From contig PXBD01000043.1 in assembly GCA_003565625.1 (NCBI GenBank), positions 1-64,000 of the forward strand: 64,000 bases of DNA, in the 5' to 3' direction. Made by a program: the position numbers and the translations under genes. Below, one piece after another: positions 25,920 to 34,789 of this stretch (the first letter of the stretch is position 1; each line of letters opens with the position of its first letter). Source of the DNA: Gammaproteobacteria bacterium. Its GTDB lineage: Bacteria; Pseudomonadota; Gammaproteobacteria; Xanthomonadales; Wenzhouxiangellaceae. A model generated the notes under the pieces. It was not told the origin of the DNA and did no database searches. It saw only the letters and a list, made by a program, of their open reading frames with translations.

Positions 25920-25946
25920 CCGGCGCCACCGCGCCGGGTGCTTTTT
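25920..25946 (+). terminator. probable intrinsic terminator between petC and sspA
   Basis: CCGGCGC-CACC-GCGCCGG forms a perfect 7-bp stem with a 4-base loop starting just after the petC stop, and CTTTTT follows four bases after the stem. The gap before the T-run weakens it. It may act as a partial terminator that lowers sspAB expression relative to petABC. Confidence 0.5.
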
Positions 25947-25969
25947 CAGCCCCAAGGAGGGCGACGCGC

Positions 25970-26584
25970 ATGATGGCACTGTATTCGTCCGAGAATTGTC
26001 TGGACTGCCACCGGGTGCGTTTCATCCTGGCCGAAAAGGGGATCAACGTCGAGATCATCCACGTTGAGCAGGATCGGGCCGCCACGGCTGATCTGGCCGA
26101 ACTCAACCCGTACGCCGAGACTCCGACCCTGGTCGACCGTGACATGGTGCTTTACGGCACCTGGGTGGTGGCGGAATATCTCGACGAACGCTATCCGCAT
26201 CCGCCGTTGATGCCGATTGACCCGGTATCGCGCTCGCGCCTGCGCCTGGCCATGTACCGGGTCCACCGCGACTGGGTCGAGGCCGGCGAAACCCTGGAAA
26301 AATCCAGCGGCGCCAAAAAGATCGAGACGACGCGCAAGGCGCTGCGCGAAAGCCTGCTGGCATCCGACGACCTGTTTGGTCTGACCCCCTATCTGCTGCA
26401 CGATGAGTTGTCGCTGGCCGACTGCGCCCTGGTCCCCCTGCTGTGGCGGCTTCCGGCCTACCAGGTCGACCTGGGTCCGCGCCAGATTCCGAACCTCACC
26501 AAATACATGGACCGGATGTTTCGGCGCGGTTCCTTTCAGCGCAGTCTGACCGAGGTCGAACGGGCCCTGCGCGAGAACGATTGA
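25970..26584 (+). CDS. sspA: stringent starvation protein A
   Basis: A 204-residue protein with a glutathione-S-transferase fold that binds RNA polymerase as a transcription factor in other gammaproteobacteria. The N-terminal thioredoxin-like part contains 'SENCLDCHRVRFILAEKG' and 'PYAETPTLVDRDMVLYG'; the helical C-terminal part contains 'LSLADCALVPLLWRLP'. AAGGAGG precedes the ATG pair by nine bases. sspB follows after four bases, and the whole follows petABC as in many gammaproteobacteria. Confidence 0.93.
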   Translation: MMALYSSENCLDCHRVRFILAEKGINVEIIHVEQDRAATADLAELNPYAETPTLVDRDMVLYGTWVVAEYLDERYPHPPLMPIDPVSRSRLRLAMYRVHRDWVEAGETLEKSSGAKKIETTRKALRESLLASDDLFGLTPYLLHDELSLADCALVPLLWRLPAYQVDLGPRQIPNLTKYMDRMFRRGSFQRSLTEVERALREND

Positions 26585-26588
26585 ACCC

Positions 26589-27002
26589 ATGCTGTCGAGT
26601 CGACCCTACCTGCTGCGCGCCGTGCACGAATGGATCGTGGATTCCGGCCTGACTCCGCACCTGGTCGCGGTTGCCGATCACGCCGATCTGCTGGTGCCCG
26701 ACTCGGCCCGGCAGGACGATCGTGTCGTCCTCAACATCAGCCCCAGTGCGGTGCGCGACTTGCTCATCGACGGCGATCTGGTGACCTTCGTGGCCCGTTT
26801 TGGCGGGGTTTCGCAAGCCGTGAGCGTGCCGATGGACGCAGTCCAGGCGATTTACGCGCGCGAGAACGGCCGCGGAATGATGTTTCCCGATGAAGACGAT
26901 GATGGCGCAGGCGACGACTCCGCCGATCCGCCCGCCGATGGGTCTGCCAAAAGCACCGACCAGCCGCGTCGGGCGGGGCCCAACCTGCGCGTGGTCAAGT
27001 AG
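26589..27002 (+). CDS. sspB: ClpXP specificity-enhancing factor SspB
   Basis: A 137-residue adaptor that delivers ssrA-tagged proteins to ClpXP. The N-terminal substrate-binding domain includes 'RPYLLRAVHEWIVDSGLTPH' and 'NISPSAVRDL', with 'FVARFGGVSQAVSVPMDAV'. After an acidic linker ('DEDDDGAGDD') the tail ends in 'PNLRVVK', the conserved ClpX-binding peptide. It is cotranscribed with sspA and convergent with the DUF3301-like gene. Confidence 0.95.
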   Translation: MLSSRPYLLRAVHEWIVDSGLTPHLVAVADHADLLVPDSARQDDRVVLNISPSAVRDLLIDGDLVTFVARFGGVSQAVSVPMDAVQAIYARENGRGMMFPDEDDDGAGDDSADPPADGSAKSTDQPRRAGPNLRVVK

Positions 27003-27021
27003 GTTGTAGCCGCGTCGGCCG

Positions 27022-27354
27022 TTACTCGATCAGGCGGCCGCCGTCGCCCAGCTCGGCCGAAATTCCGGCCGGTTTGTTGCCCTCCAGGATCAGCTCGCCC
27101 GAACGTCGGTTGCCGCCGTCGGGGCTGAAGTCGAACCGGTAGCGTCGCCGCCAGCACAGGCGGTCGTTGACCCGGGTGGGCCACATTGCGGCCAGGGTGA
27201 CGGTCTGATCCAGCAGCTGCCAGCCCTGGCGGGCGCAAAAGTTCGACGCGAGCGTGCGCGCAAGATCGCGCGAGCGCATGGCTGAAAGCCACCACAACAC
27301 CCCGGCCGCCAGCACCAGGATGGCTGCAAACGGCGTTTCCAGGCCGCTGTTCAC
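27022..27354 (-). CDS. DUF3301-like small membrane-anchored protein
   Basis: A 110-residue protein with an N-terminal hydrophobic helix ('FAAILVLAAGVLWWLSAM') and a basic soluble part. 'ARQGWQLLDQTVTLAAMW', 'RRRYRFDFSPDGGNRRSGEL' and 'LEGNK' resemble the DUF3301 family of small gammaproteobacterial proteins, whose function is unknown. It lies between sspB, with which it converges, and the Smr-domain gene on the same strand 24 bases upstream. The family assignment is from memory. Confidence 0.65.
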   Translation of the reverse strand: MNSGLETPFAAILVLAAGVLWWLSAMRSRDLARTLASNFCARQGWQLLDQTVTLAAMWPTRVNDRLCWRRRYRFDFSPDGGNRRSGELILEGNKPAGISAELGDGGRLIE

Positions 27355-27378
27355 TGACCCGTCACCGTGCGGACATCA

Positions 27379-27903
27379 TCAATCAAGGAGAACGTACACC
27401 GCGCCGGTGCCGCCGTCGTTGGGGCGCGCTGAAGCGAAGGCGCAGACCCGCGCGTGCCGGGCCAGCAGGCTTGCTGCGAGACGCTTGAGCTGTGGTCCAT
27501 CAGGCCCGGAGCGCAGCCCTTTGCCGTGAATGATCTTCACGCAGCTGTGGCCGCCGCGCCGCGCTTCTTCCAGAAAGCTCCGGATCGACGAGGACGCGGC
27601 AGCGACGTTCATCTGGTGGAGGTCGAGTTCATCCTGCACTCGCCAGTGCCCACGGCGCAGGCGCGTGAGCATGCGTTTTTGCAAACCCGGTCGCAGGTAG
27701 CTGATTTCTTCACCGGTTTCGACCTGGCTGAAATCGACCGGCGCCGAGGCCAGTTCCTCCAGCACCATCTGCTCGTCGCGCCGACTTTGCGATGGCACCG
27801 GCCTGGGGGCGGCCGGCCGGCTGCGGTCGCGGTGGCTGCGCACGCGCTTGACCGATCCGACTTCGGCCCGGAATAGTTCACGTTCGTCGTCTGCAATGGT
27901 CAT
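27379..27903 (-). CDS. Smr-domain protein
   Basis: About 174 residues. The N-terminal half is charged and Arg-rich. The C-terminal half is an Smr domain, with 'ELDLHQMNVAAASSSIRSFL' carrying the LDLH motif and 'CVKIIHGKGLRS' the HGxG motif. These domains nick DNA or cleave RNA in characterised proteins; this one resembles the free-standing SmrA/SmrB group. I start at 'MTIADDE' because CAGGAG lies nine bases upstream; the track ATG is 14 codons earlier. It is divergent from surE, with 74 bases between starts. Confidence 0.88.
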   Translation of the reverse strand: MTIADDERELFRAEVGSVKRVRSHRDRSRPAAPRPVPSQSRRDEQMVLEELASAPVDFSQVETGEEISYLRPGLQKRMLTRLRRGHWRVQDELDLHQMNVAAASSSIRSFLEEARRGGHSCVKIIHGKGLRSGPDGPQLKRLAASLLARHARVCAFASARPNDGGTGAVYVLLD

Positions 27904-27977
27904 GACATCGGCTCCTGCGATGCTGTCGGACAGCCCCGATTCCATTATAGTGAGCGCTTTCCGAAGACTTTTCGATC

Positions 27978-28778
27978 ATGCATATTCTCATCTCCAATGA
28001 CGACGGGCTGTATGCGCCCGGAATCCGCCTGTTGTCTGCCGGCCTGGCCGACCACTGTGACCGCGTGACCGTGGTGGCACCCGACCGCGACCGCTCCGGC
28101 GCCAGCAACTCGCTGACCCTGGACAGCCCGATTCGGGTGGATCAGCAAGAAGACGGGCGCTACAAGGTCTACGGTACCCCCACCGACTGCGTCCACCTGG
28201 CCATTACCGGCCTGCTGGAGCAGGAGCCTGACATGGTGGTCTCCGGGATCAACGCCGGCGCCAACCTCGGCGATGACGTGCTGTATTCCGGCACCGTGGC
28301 CGCGGCCATGGAAGGCCGCTTCCTTGGCCTGCCGGCCATGGCGGTCTCGCTGGTCTATGATTTCGGCAGCGAGGGACCGCGGCATTACGCCACGGCCGCC
28401 CAGGCCGCCGGAATTTTGATGCGCCAGCTGCTGGCCGAGCCGCTGCCGGCCGACACCATCCTCAACGTCAACGTGCCTGACCTGCCCTGGGAGGAAATTT
28501 GCGGTTTCGAGACCACGCGTCTGGGCCACCGCCATTGTTCGGGCGACGTCATCCCGATCGAGGATCCCCGCGGGCGCCCGTTCTTCTGGGTCGGCCCACC
28601 GGGCAGCGACAAGGATAACGGGCCGGGAACCGACTTCCACGCGGTGCGCAACGGCTATGTATCAGTGACCCCGATTCACGTCGACCTGACGCGCTACCAG
28701 GCTCTGGAGCAGGTCAGTCACTGGATCGAGACCCTCAATCACGGAGTCTCGGCCGCCCGGGAAGCCGCCGGAGGCTGA
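27978..28778 (+). CDS. surE: 5'/3'-nucleotidase SurE
   Basis: A 266-residue metal-dependent phosphatase acting on nucleoside monophosphates and short polyphosphates, linked to stationary-phase survival. The N-terminal '[12 protein letters not shown]' provides the metal-binding Asp pair, and '[23 protein letters not shown]' is the second conserved site. It begins the surE-pcm-nlpD cluster. Its last bases contain the GGAGG that serves pcm. Confidence 0.97.
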   Translation: MHILISNDDGLYAPGIRLLSAGLADHCDRVTVVAPDRDRSGASNSLTLDSPIRVDQQEDGRYKVYGTPTDCVHLAITGLLEQEPDMVVSGINAGANLGDDVLYSGTVAAAMEGRFLGLPAMAVSLVYDFGSEGPRHYATAAQAAGILMRQLLAEPLPADTILNVNVPDLPWEEICGFETTRLGHRHCSGDVIPIEDPRGRPFFWVGPPGSDKDNGPGTDFHAVRNGYVSVTPIHVDLTRYQALEQVSHWIETLNHGVSAAREAAGG

Positions 28779-28780
28779 AC

Positions 28781-29440
28781 TTGGCAGGCATCGGCCATAG
28801 CGAGATCGGGATGACCTCTGCGGCCACCCGACGCCGGCTGGTGCGGCGCCTGGCAGACAAGGGGATTGCCCATCCTGCGGTATTGGCCGCGCTGGCCCAG
28901 GTGCCGCGCCATCGTTTCGTCGACGAAGCCCTGTCGTCGCGTGCCTATGAAGATTCGGCCCTGCCGATCGGGCGCGGGCAGACGATCTCGCAGCCTTACG
29001 TGGTCGCCTTGATGACCGAGGCCATTCTTACCGGGCGGGCGCTGGGAAAAGTCCTGGAAATCGGTACAGGATCGGGCTACCAGGCGGCGGTGCTGGCCCA
29101 GCTGGCCGAGCGGGTGTTTACCACCGAACGGGTCGGCGAGCTGCTGCGCACCGCCCGCCAGCGCTTTCACGAGCTGGGTTTGCACAATATCTACACGCGC
29201 CACGCCGATGGTCTCGGGGGCTGGCCGGGGCAGGCGCCGTTCGACGCCATCGTGGTGACCGCCGGCGGCACGATTCCGGCTGGGTTGTTTGAACAACTGG
29301 GCGAGGGCGGGGTGCTCGTGGCGCCGGAGCAGCAAGGCCAGCAGCAGGTCCTGATTCGCGTTGTTCGAAGAGATGATGAATTCCAGCGTGAGCCGCTCGG
29401 TGCGGTCAGTTTCGTGCCCCTGCGGCCGGGTGTGGAATGA
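28781..29440 (+). CDS. pcm: protein-L-isoaspartate O-methyltransferase
   Basis: A 219-residue SAM-dependent methyltransferase that repairs isoaspartyl residues in aged proteins. 'LPIGRGQTISQPYVVALMTE' and the SAM-binding 'VLEIGTGSGYQAAVLAQL' are diagnostic, with 'FDAIVVTAGG' later. The first start is TTG six bases after GGAGG. An ATG ten codons downstream has a poorer binding site, so I keep TTG. Its stop overlaps the nlpD start as ATGA. Confidence 0.95.
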   Translation: MAGIGHSEIGMTSAATRRRLVRRLADKGIAHPAVLAALAQVPRHRFVDEALSSRAYEDSALPIGRGQTISQPYVVALMTEAILTGRALGKVLEIGTGSGYQAAVLAQLAERVFTTERVGELLRTARQRFHELGLHNIYTRHADGLGGWPGQAPFDAIVVTAGGTIPAGLFEQLGEGGVLVAPEQQGQQQVLIRVVRRDDEFQREPLGAVSFVPLRPGVE

Positions 29441-30273
29441 GCTGGCGGCTGATGATTGGCGCGCTCGTGGCCCCGGCCTGGCTGCTGCTGACCGGCTGCG
29501 CGCCGCTGGCGCCGGCGCCGGTGGATCAGCGCGGACAGCGTGCCGAGCCTGCGCCTGGCCGGGCGGTGGTCGTGCCAACCGTCTACCAGGTGCGCAGCGG
29601 CGACACGCTGTATTCGATCGCCTTTCGCTACCGTCTGGACTGGCGCGAAGTCGCGGCCTGGAACCGGATCGAGGAGCCGTTTCTCATTCGGCCCGGGCAG
29701 GAATTGCGCCTGAGTGCGCCGCCGCCTGCGCTGGCCCTGCGTCCGTCGGCCGAGTCGCCTGCGCCACGTCCGGCGGTTCCGGAGCCTGAGCCGGAGAGGT
29801 CTCCCGAACCGGCTCCGGCGGCACCCTCCCGACTCCCGGCCGAAACTCGATCGGAAGCCGTCTCCGGCGGCCCTGCACCGCCTTCCGGCAGCCGCCGGGT
29901 AGGCGGCGTGGACTGGCGCTGGCCGACCGCCGGCGCGGTCACGCGGCCGTTTGATCCGGCCGCGACCCGGCGCGGAATCGGTATTGCCGGTGCCGCCGGT
30001 CAGTCGGTGGTTGCCGCCGCTGATGGTCAGGTGGTCTACAGCGGCACCGCCCTGATCGGTTATGGCGAGTTGATCATCATCAAGCACTCCGACACCATGC
30101 TGTCGGCCTACGGCCACAACCGGGTCCGGCTGGTCGAGGAGGGCAGTGCCGTACGCGCCGGCCAGCCGATCGCCGAACTCGGCATCAGCGACCGCAACGA
30201 AGAGTTGCTGCATTTCGAGATTCGCCGCAACGGTCAGCCGGTCAATCCGCTGGATTTTTTGCCGCGCCGCTGA
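29437..30273 (+). CDS. nlpD: NlpD-like lipoprotein with LysM and degenerate M23 (LytM) domains
   Basis: A 278-residue lipoprotein. The lipobox 'LLTGC' ends the signal peptide. A LysM peptidoglycan-binding domain follows at about residues 50-95 ('VRSGDTLYSIAFRYRLDW'), then a Pro/Glu-rich linker of about 60 residues and a C-terminal LytM domain. The zinc-ligand motif near 'RRGIGIAG' has no His, while 'YGHN' and 'LHFEIRR' remain, so the domain is probably non-catalytic as in NlpD and EnvC, which activate amidases. The next gene encodes an amidase. rpoS, the usual neighbour, is absent here. Confidence 0.93.
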   Translation: MSWRLMIGALVAPAWLLLTGCAPLAPAPVDQRGQRAEPAPGRAVVVPTVYQVRSGDTLYSIAFRYRLDWREVAAWNRIEEPFLIRPGQELRLSAPPPALALRPSAESPAPRPAVPEPEPERSPEPAPAAPSRLPAETRSEAVSGGPAPPSGSRRVGGVDWRWPTAGAVTRPFDPAATRRGIGIAGAAGQSVVAAADGQVVYSGTALIGYGELIIIKHSDTMLSAYGHNRVRLVEEGSAVRAGQPIAELGISDRNEELLHFEIRRNGQPVNPLDFLPRR

Positions 30274-30346
30274 GCCGCGTGCGTTCCGCGCAGGGGATGA
30301 TTTTGTCAGCGTATTTCGAGAAAGACGCTGTATCTAGCCGTTTGTA

Positions 30347-30375
30347 TTGAAATTCTGATCAGTTTGGGGCAAGAT
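30347..30375 (+). promoter_or_regulatory. candidate promoter for the amidase gene
   Basis: TTGAAA at 30347-30352 and CAAGAT at 30370-30375 are 17 bases apart in the 134-base gap after nlpD. The -35 matches five of six consensus bases; the -10 matches three. This would let the amidase-mutL-miaA block be transcribed separately from surE-pcm-nlpD. Confidence 0.35.
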
Positions 30376-30407
30376 AGGAATCTGCTGTTGCCGCCAGGGA
30401 TGGTTCG

Positions 30408-31718
30408 GTGGGTCTGCTCAAGCTGGGTTTGATGTTGTTGCTGGGAGGGATGACGGCCGTGGTGACGGCCGCGGAAGTCCAGAACCTGCGGGTCTGGGCC
30501 GGCCCGGACAGCACGCGCGCGGTGCTGGACCTGGATCAACGCGTCGACTACCGCATTTTTACCCTGGATAACCCGCATCGGCTGGTCGTTGACATTCGCG
30601 CCACCCGCGCCAGCGCACCGCTGCCCTTCGACGCCGACAGCGGCGGGGTGATTGCCGGGGTCCGCCACGGCGTTCGCAACGAGAACGATCTGCGCGTCGT
30701 CTTTGACCTCGACGGCAAGGCCCAGCCACAAAGTTTTCTGCTCGATCCGGCCGGTGCCTACGGCCATCGCCTGGTCGTCGACCTGGTGCCCGAGGATGCC
30801 GTCAGCGCCGAGGAGCGCGTGCGCGCGGTCGCGCGCTCGGCCGCCAACGGCCAGCGCGACATGATTGTCGCGATCGATGCCGGTCACGGCGGTGAGGATC
30901 CCGGAGCAATCGGCCCCGGCGGGACATTCGAGAAAACCGTCACCCTGCAGATCGCGCGCGAGCTGGAACAGCGCATCAACGAGACCACCGGCATGCGCGC
31001 GGTCATGATTCGAACCGGTGACTACTTCGTGCCCCTGCAGCAGCGCTACGAACGGGCCCGCCAGGCTGAAGCCGACCTGTTTGTGTCGATTCACGCCGAC
31101 GCCTTCCGCGACTTCCGGGTGCGCGGATCGTCGGTGTACGTTCTGTCGCGCAGCGGCGCGTCGAGCCAGGCCGCCCGGATGCTGGCCCAGCGCGAAAACA
31201 AGGCTGACCTGATTGGCGGGGTGAAGCTGGACCAGGCCGACGATATGTTGTCCTCGGTGCTGCTGGATCTGTCCCAGAGCGCGGCGCTGGAATACAGCAA
31301 TGACGCGGCCGAGCACATTCTCGGCCAGCTCGGGACGGTGGGTCGCCGCCATCGCAGCCAGGTCGAGCGCGCCAACTTCATGGTGCTGCGCTCGCCCGAC
31401 GTGCCCAGCGTGCTGATCGAGGTCGGCTTCATCAGTAATCCGCAGGATGAACAGAACCTCAACACCCCGCAGCACCGCAAGCGCGTCGCCGAGGCCATTA
31501 CCAGCGGCGTGCGCGAGCACTTCTGGCGCACCGCGCCCCAGGGCACCTGGTTTGCCGCCAACCGCCAGGGGCGCGAGCACATTGTCCAGCGCGGCGATAC
31601 CCTGGGCGTGATCGCCCAGCGCTACCAGGTCAGCGTCGCGCGGATTCGCGCCGCCAACAATCTCAATGGCGACGTCATCCATACCGGCGCGGTACTGGTC
31701 ATTCCAACCGGTTCCTGA
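30408..31718 (+). CDS. N-acetylmuramoyl-L-alanine amidase, AmiB/AmiC type with LysM tail
   Basis: A 436-residue periplasmic amidase that cleaves the amide bond between MurNAc and the peptide during septum splitting. A signal peptide (GTG start) precedes an AMIN domain at about residues 22-125. An Amidase_3 domain at about 155-375 has zinc ligands in '[10 protein letters not shown]' and 'SIHADAF' and the catalytic Glu in 'IEVGFISN'. A C-terminal LysM domain carries '[14 protein letters not shown]'. The order AMIN-amidase-LysM is that of E. coli AmiB, and mutL-miaA-hfq downstream matches the amiB locus. It directly follows the probable activator gene nlpD. Confidence 0.95.
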   Translation: MGLLKLGLMLLLGGMTAVVTAAEVQNLRVWAGPDSTRAVLDLDQRVDYRIFTLDNPHRLVVDIRATRASAPLPFDADSGGVIAGVRHGVRNENDLRVVFDLDGKAQPQSFLLDPAGAYGHRLVVDLVPEDAVSAEERVRAVARSAANGQRDMIVAIDAGHGGEDPGAIGPGGTFEKTVTLQIARELEQRINETTGMRAVMIRTGDYFVPLQQRYERARQAEADLFVSIHADAFRDFRVRGSSVYVLSRSGASSQAARMLAQRENKADLIGGVKLDQADDMLSSVLLDLSQSAALEYSNDAAEHILGQLGTVGRRHRSQVERANFMVLRSPDVPSVLIEVGFISNPQDEQNLNTPQHRKRVAEAITSGVREHFWRTAPQGTWFAANRQGREHIVQRGDTLGVIAQRYQVSVARIRAANNLNGDVIHTGAVLVIPTGS

Positions 31719-31748
31719 AATCGCTCGCGATCCCGTACACTCGCGGGC

Positions 31749-33500
31749 ATGCCGATCCGCAAGCTGCCCGTTCATCTTGTCAACCAGATCGCCGCCGGCG
31801 AGGTGGTCGAACGCCCTGCCTCGGTGGTCAAGGAGTTGCTTGAGAACAGCCTCGATGCAGGCGCTCGCCGAATCCGGGTAGACATCGACGAGGGCGGCCT
31901 GCGGCGCATCCGGATTAGCGACGACGGTCACGGTATCGCACCCGACGAGCTGGCCCTGGCCCTGGATCCGCATGCGACCAGCAAGATCGGCTCGCTTGAC
32001 GATCTGGAGGCGGTCGCGAGCCTGGGCTTCCGCGGCGAGGCGCTGGCCTCGATTGCGGCGGTGGCGCGGGTTCGTCTGGCCTCGCGTCGGGCCGAGGATG
32101 AAGCCGGGGTCGAACTGGAGGCCGAAAACGGACGGGTGTCGCCAATCAGGCCCTGCGGCATGCCGCAGGGCACCGTGGTCGAAGTGGCCGATCTGTTTTT
32201 CAACACCCCGGCCAGGCGCAAGTTCCTGCGCACCGAGCGCACCGAGTTCGGCCACATCGATGACCTGGTCCGGCGCCTTGCGCTGGCCTGCCCGGGTACG
32301 GCTTTTGAGCTGTATCACAACGGACGGGCGCTGCGCCGGCTGCCGGCCGCCGACGATTCTGCCGCGCGCCGACGCCGGCTTGGTGAAGTTTGCGGCCAGG
32401 CCTTCCTCGAGCAATCGCTGGGGCTGGAAAATCGGCACGAGGGCATGGCCCTGGAAGGGTTTATTGCCCGCCCCAGCTTCTCGCGCAGCCAGCCTGACCT
32501 GCAGTTTTTTTTCGTCAATGGCCGCCTGGTGCGCGACCGTCTGATCGTCCATGCCGTTCGCCAGGCCTACCAGGACGTGCTGTTCCACGGCCGCCACCCG
32601 GCCTTTGTTCTGCATCTGGCAATCGACCCGGCCCGGGTGGATGTCAACGTGCATCCGCAAAAAACCGAGGTTCGTTTCCGCGATGGCCGCCAGGTGCACG
32701 GGTTTTTGTTTGCAACCGTGCAGCGCGCGCTGGCCGAAACCCGGCCGGTGGCCGGTGCCAGTGCGCCGGCGTCGCTGCCCACCGGCGTCGTGGGTGGCGG
32801 ATTGCAGCCGGGATCGCAGCCCGGACTGGGGCTGGGCGTGGCCGAAAGCCTGGCCGGCTATGCCCGCCTGCAGCCGGGTGGGGCGAGTGAAGCGAGTGCA
32901 CAAAGCGACGGCGACACACCGCCCCTGGGCTTTGCCGTGGCCCAGATTCACGGCGTGTACGTGCTCGCCCAGAATGCGGCGGGCCTGGTTATCGTTGACA
33001 TGCACGCCGCCCACGAGCGCATCGTGTACGAGCGGCTCAAGCAGTCCTGGGGCGAGGATCGGGTGCGTGCCCAGCATCTGCTGGTGCCCGAACGGCTCGC
33101 GGTGAGCGCACGCGAGGCGCGCAGCCTGGAAGAGCACGGCGCCGAGCTTGCCCGCCTGGGCTTCGAGCTGGACCTGGCCGGGCCGGAGTCGATCTCGATC
33201 CGGGCCGTGCCGGCGCTGCTGGCCGGCGGCGACTGCACCCAGCTGGTTCGCGACGTGCTGGCCGACCTGGTGGAGCTGGGCCGGAGCGGGCGCGTGGCCG
33301 CGATCATTGATGGTCTGCTCTCGACCATGGCCTGTCACGGTTCGGTGCGCGCCAACCGGCGCCTGACGGTGGACGAAATGAACGCCTTGTTGCGCGACAT
33401 GGAGCGCACCGAGCGCAGCGATCAGTGCAACCACGGGCGTCCGACCTGGGTGCAGCTGGACATGACCTCGCTCGACCAGCTGTTTCTGCGTGGTCGCTGA
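31749..33500 (+). CDS. mutL: DNA mismatch repair protein MutL
   Basis: A 583-residue GHKL ATPase that links MutS mismatch recognition to strand incision. The ATP site is formed by 'VVKELLENSLDAGA' and 'ISDDGHGIAPDEL', with 'GFRGEALASIAAV' as a third motif. The C-terminal domain has 'DMHAAHERIVYE', which fits D-x-H-A-x2-E-x4-E, the nuclease motif of MutH-independent MutL, with Met in place of the usual Gln. A variable Gly/Ala-rich linker lies at about residues 335-385. miaA overlaps its end by 11 bases. Confidence 0.97.
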   Translation: MPIRKLPVHLVNQIAAGEVVERPASVVKELLENSLDAGARRIRVDIDEGGLRRIRISDDGHGIAPDELALALDPHATSKIGSLDDLEAVASLGFRGEALASIAAVARVRLASRRAEDEAGVELEAENGRVSPIRPCGMPQGTVVEVADLFFNTPARRKFLRTERTEFGHIDDLVRRLALACPGTAFELYHNGRALRRLPAADDSAARRRRLGEVCGQAFLEQSLGLENRHEGMALEGFIARPSFSRSQPDLQFFFVNGRLVRDRLIVHAVRQAYQDVLFHGRHPAFVLHLAIDPARVDVNVHPQKTEVRFRDGRQVHGFLFATVQRALAETRPVAGASAPASLPTGVVGGGLQPGSQPGLGLGVAESLAGYARLQPGGASEASAQSDGDTPPLGFAVAQIHGVYVLAQNAAGLVIVDMHAAHERIVYERLKQSWGEDRVRAQHLLVPERLAVSAREARSLEEHGAELARLGFELDLAGPESISIRAVPALLAGGDCTQLVRDVLADLVELGRSGRVAAIIDGLLSTMACHGSVRANRRLTVDEMNALLRDMERTERSDQCNHGRPTWVQLDMTSLDQLFLRGR

Positions 33501-34452
33501 GCGGACCGGGCGCGGCCGCCTGCCGCCGGCCGTGCTGTTGCTGGGGCCGACCGCGGCCGGCAAGACCGCGGCCGCCATGGCGCTGCATGACCGCTTCCCG
33601 ATGCGCCTGATCAGCGTAGACTCAGCCCAGGTCTACCGCGGCCTGGAGATTGGTGCCGCCAAGCCCGGCCCGGACGTTCTGGCCCGCTACCCGCACGATG
33701 TGCTGGACCTGCGCTGGCCTGAGCAGTCCTATTCAGCGGCTGATTTCGTCGCCGATGCCGAAGCGGCAATGCGGCGCGCCGCTGCTGCCGGCCGGGTGCC
33801 GCTGCTGGTCGGTGGCACCATGCTCTATGTCCGGGCCCTGCTGTACGGTCTCGACCCGCTGCCGCCGGCCGATCCGGACGTGCGCAAGCGCATCTTGGAG
33901 CGCGCCGAAAGCGCCGGCTGGATGAGCCTGCATGCCGAACTGGTCCGCCGCGACCCGGTCGCGGGCGCGCGCATCCGGCCATCGGACCGACAGCGTCTGC
34001 AGCGCGCTCTGGAAGTACTGGAGCTGACCGGTCGTGGCGTATCGAGCTGGCAGACCGCGCCGCGCCAGCCACGCTTCCCGACCCTGCGCCTGGTGCTGAC
34101 CACGCCGGATCGGGCGGTGTTGCACGAGCGCATCGCCGCCCGCTGCGACCAGATGCTGCGCGCCGGGCTGGTCGAGGAGGTACAGCGCTTGCAGGCCCGC
34201 CCGGGTCTGACCGGCGATCACCCGGCGATGCGAGCGGTGGGGTACCGGCAGGTCTGGGCAATGCTCGACGGGCAGTACCAGGCCACTGAGCTGCGCGCGC
34301 GCATGCTCGCCGCGACCCGCCAGCTGGCCAAACGCCAGCTGACCGCGCTGCGCAGATTTTCCACGGCGCTCTGGTATGATGCGACCAGCAGTAAAACGGT
34401 CGACAGGCTTGACAGGCAGGTTGGTGACTTTTGCCGGCGCAGCGCCATTTGA
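33490..34452 (+). CDS. miaA: tRNA dimethylallyltransferase
   Basis: A 320-residue enzyme that adds an isopentenyl group to A37 of tRNAs reading UNN codons. The P-loop is 'LLGPTAAGKTAAAMAL'; 'LISVDSAQVYRGLEIGAAKP' and 'VGGTMLYVRALLYG' follow. The start is GTG inside the mutL 3' end. mutL-miaA-hfq-hflX is the classic gammaproteobacterial order. The tRNA-Leu reading UUG at the window start is a typical substrate class. Confidence 0.97.
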   Translation: MVAERTGRGRLPPAVLLLGPTAAGKTAAAMALHDRFPMRLISVDSAQVYRGLEIGAAKPGPDVLARYPHDVLDLRWPEQSYSAADFVADAEAAMRRAAAAGRVPLLVGGTMLYVRALLYGLDPLPPADPDVRKRILERAESAGWMSLHAELVRRDPVAGARIRPSDRQRLQRALEVLELTGRGVSSWQTAPRQPRFPTLRLVLTTPDRAVLHERIAARCDQMLRAGLVEEVQRLQARPGLTGDHPAMRAVGYRQVWAMLDGQYQATELRARMLAATRQLAKRQLTALRRFSTALWYDATSSKTVDRLDRQVGDFCRRSAI

Positions 34453-34490
34453 CCGCAATACCGTGGTTTTTGTGCGCTGCGAACAAATCC

Positions 34491-34519
34491 TTGCTGAAGG
34501 TGCCTTACAGTCAACAATA
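34491..34519 (+). promoter_or_regulatory. candidate hfq promoter
   Basis: TTGCTG and the AT-rich ACAATAAT are about 17 bases apart in the 97-base gap between miaA and hfq. A dedicated promoter here would fit the separate expression of hfq known in E. coli. The -10 match is imperfect. Confidence 0.35.
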
Positions 34520-34549
34520 ATCCGCGTCATCTTTTGAAGGAGTAGGAAC

Positions 34550-34789
34550 ATGTCCAAGGGACAGTCGCTGCAGGATCCCTTTCTCAACGCGCTCCGGCGC
34601 GAGCGCGTGCCCGTGGCGATCTACCTGGTCAACGGGATCAAGCTGCAGGGGCAGATCGAGTCGTTCGATAATTTCGTGGTTCTGCTGAAAAACACCGTCA
34701 GCCAGATGATCTACAAGCATGCCATCTCGACCGTGGTGCCGGCGCGGAATGTTCGCCTCGGGCTCGGCGAGGAGGAAGAAGACTCCTGA
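34550..34789 (+). CDS. hfq: RNA chaperone Hfq
   Basis: A 79-residue Sm-like hexameric protein pairing small RNAs with mRNAs. Sm1 includes '[25 protein letters not shown]' and Sm2 '[12 protein letters not shown]'; '[11 protein letters not shown]' is the conserved N-terminal helix. GAAGGAG precedes the ATG. The C-terminal tail is short and acidic ('GLGEEEEDS'). Its purine-rich codons (GAGGAGGAAGAA) may double as the ribosome binding site of hflX. Confidence 0.98.
   Translation: MSKGQSLQDPFLNALRRERVPVAIYLVNGIKLQGQIESFDNFVVLLKNTVSQMIYKHAISTVVPARNVRLGLGEEEEDS

Noticed and set aside
30306-33578. 1090-residue open frame on the minus strand
   Set aside because: It lies antisense to the amidase and mutL genes, both of which carry intact family motifs. 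Long antisense frames are expected in GC-rich DNA with strong third-position bias.
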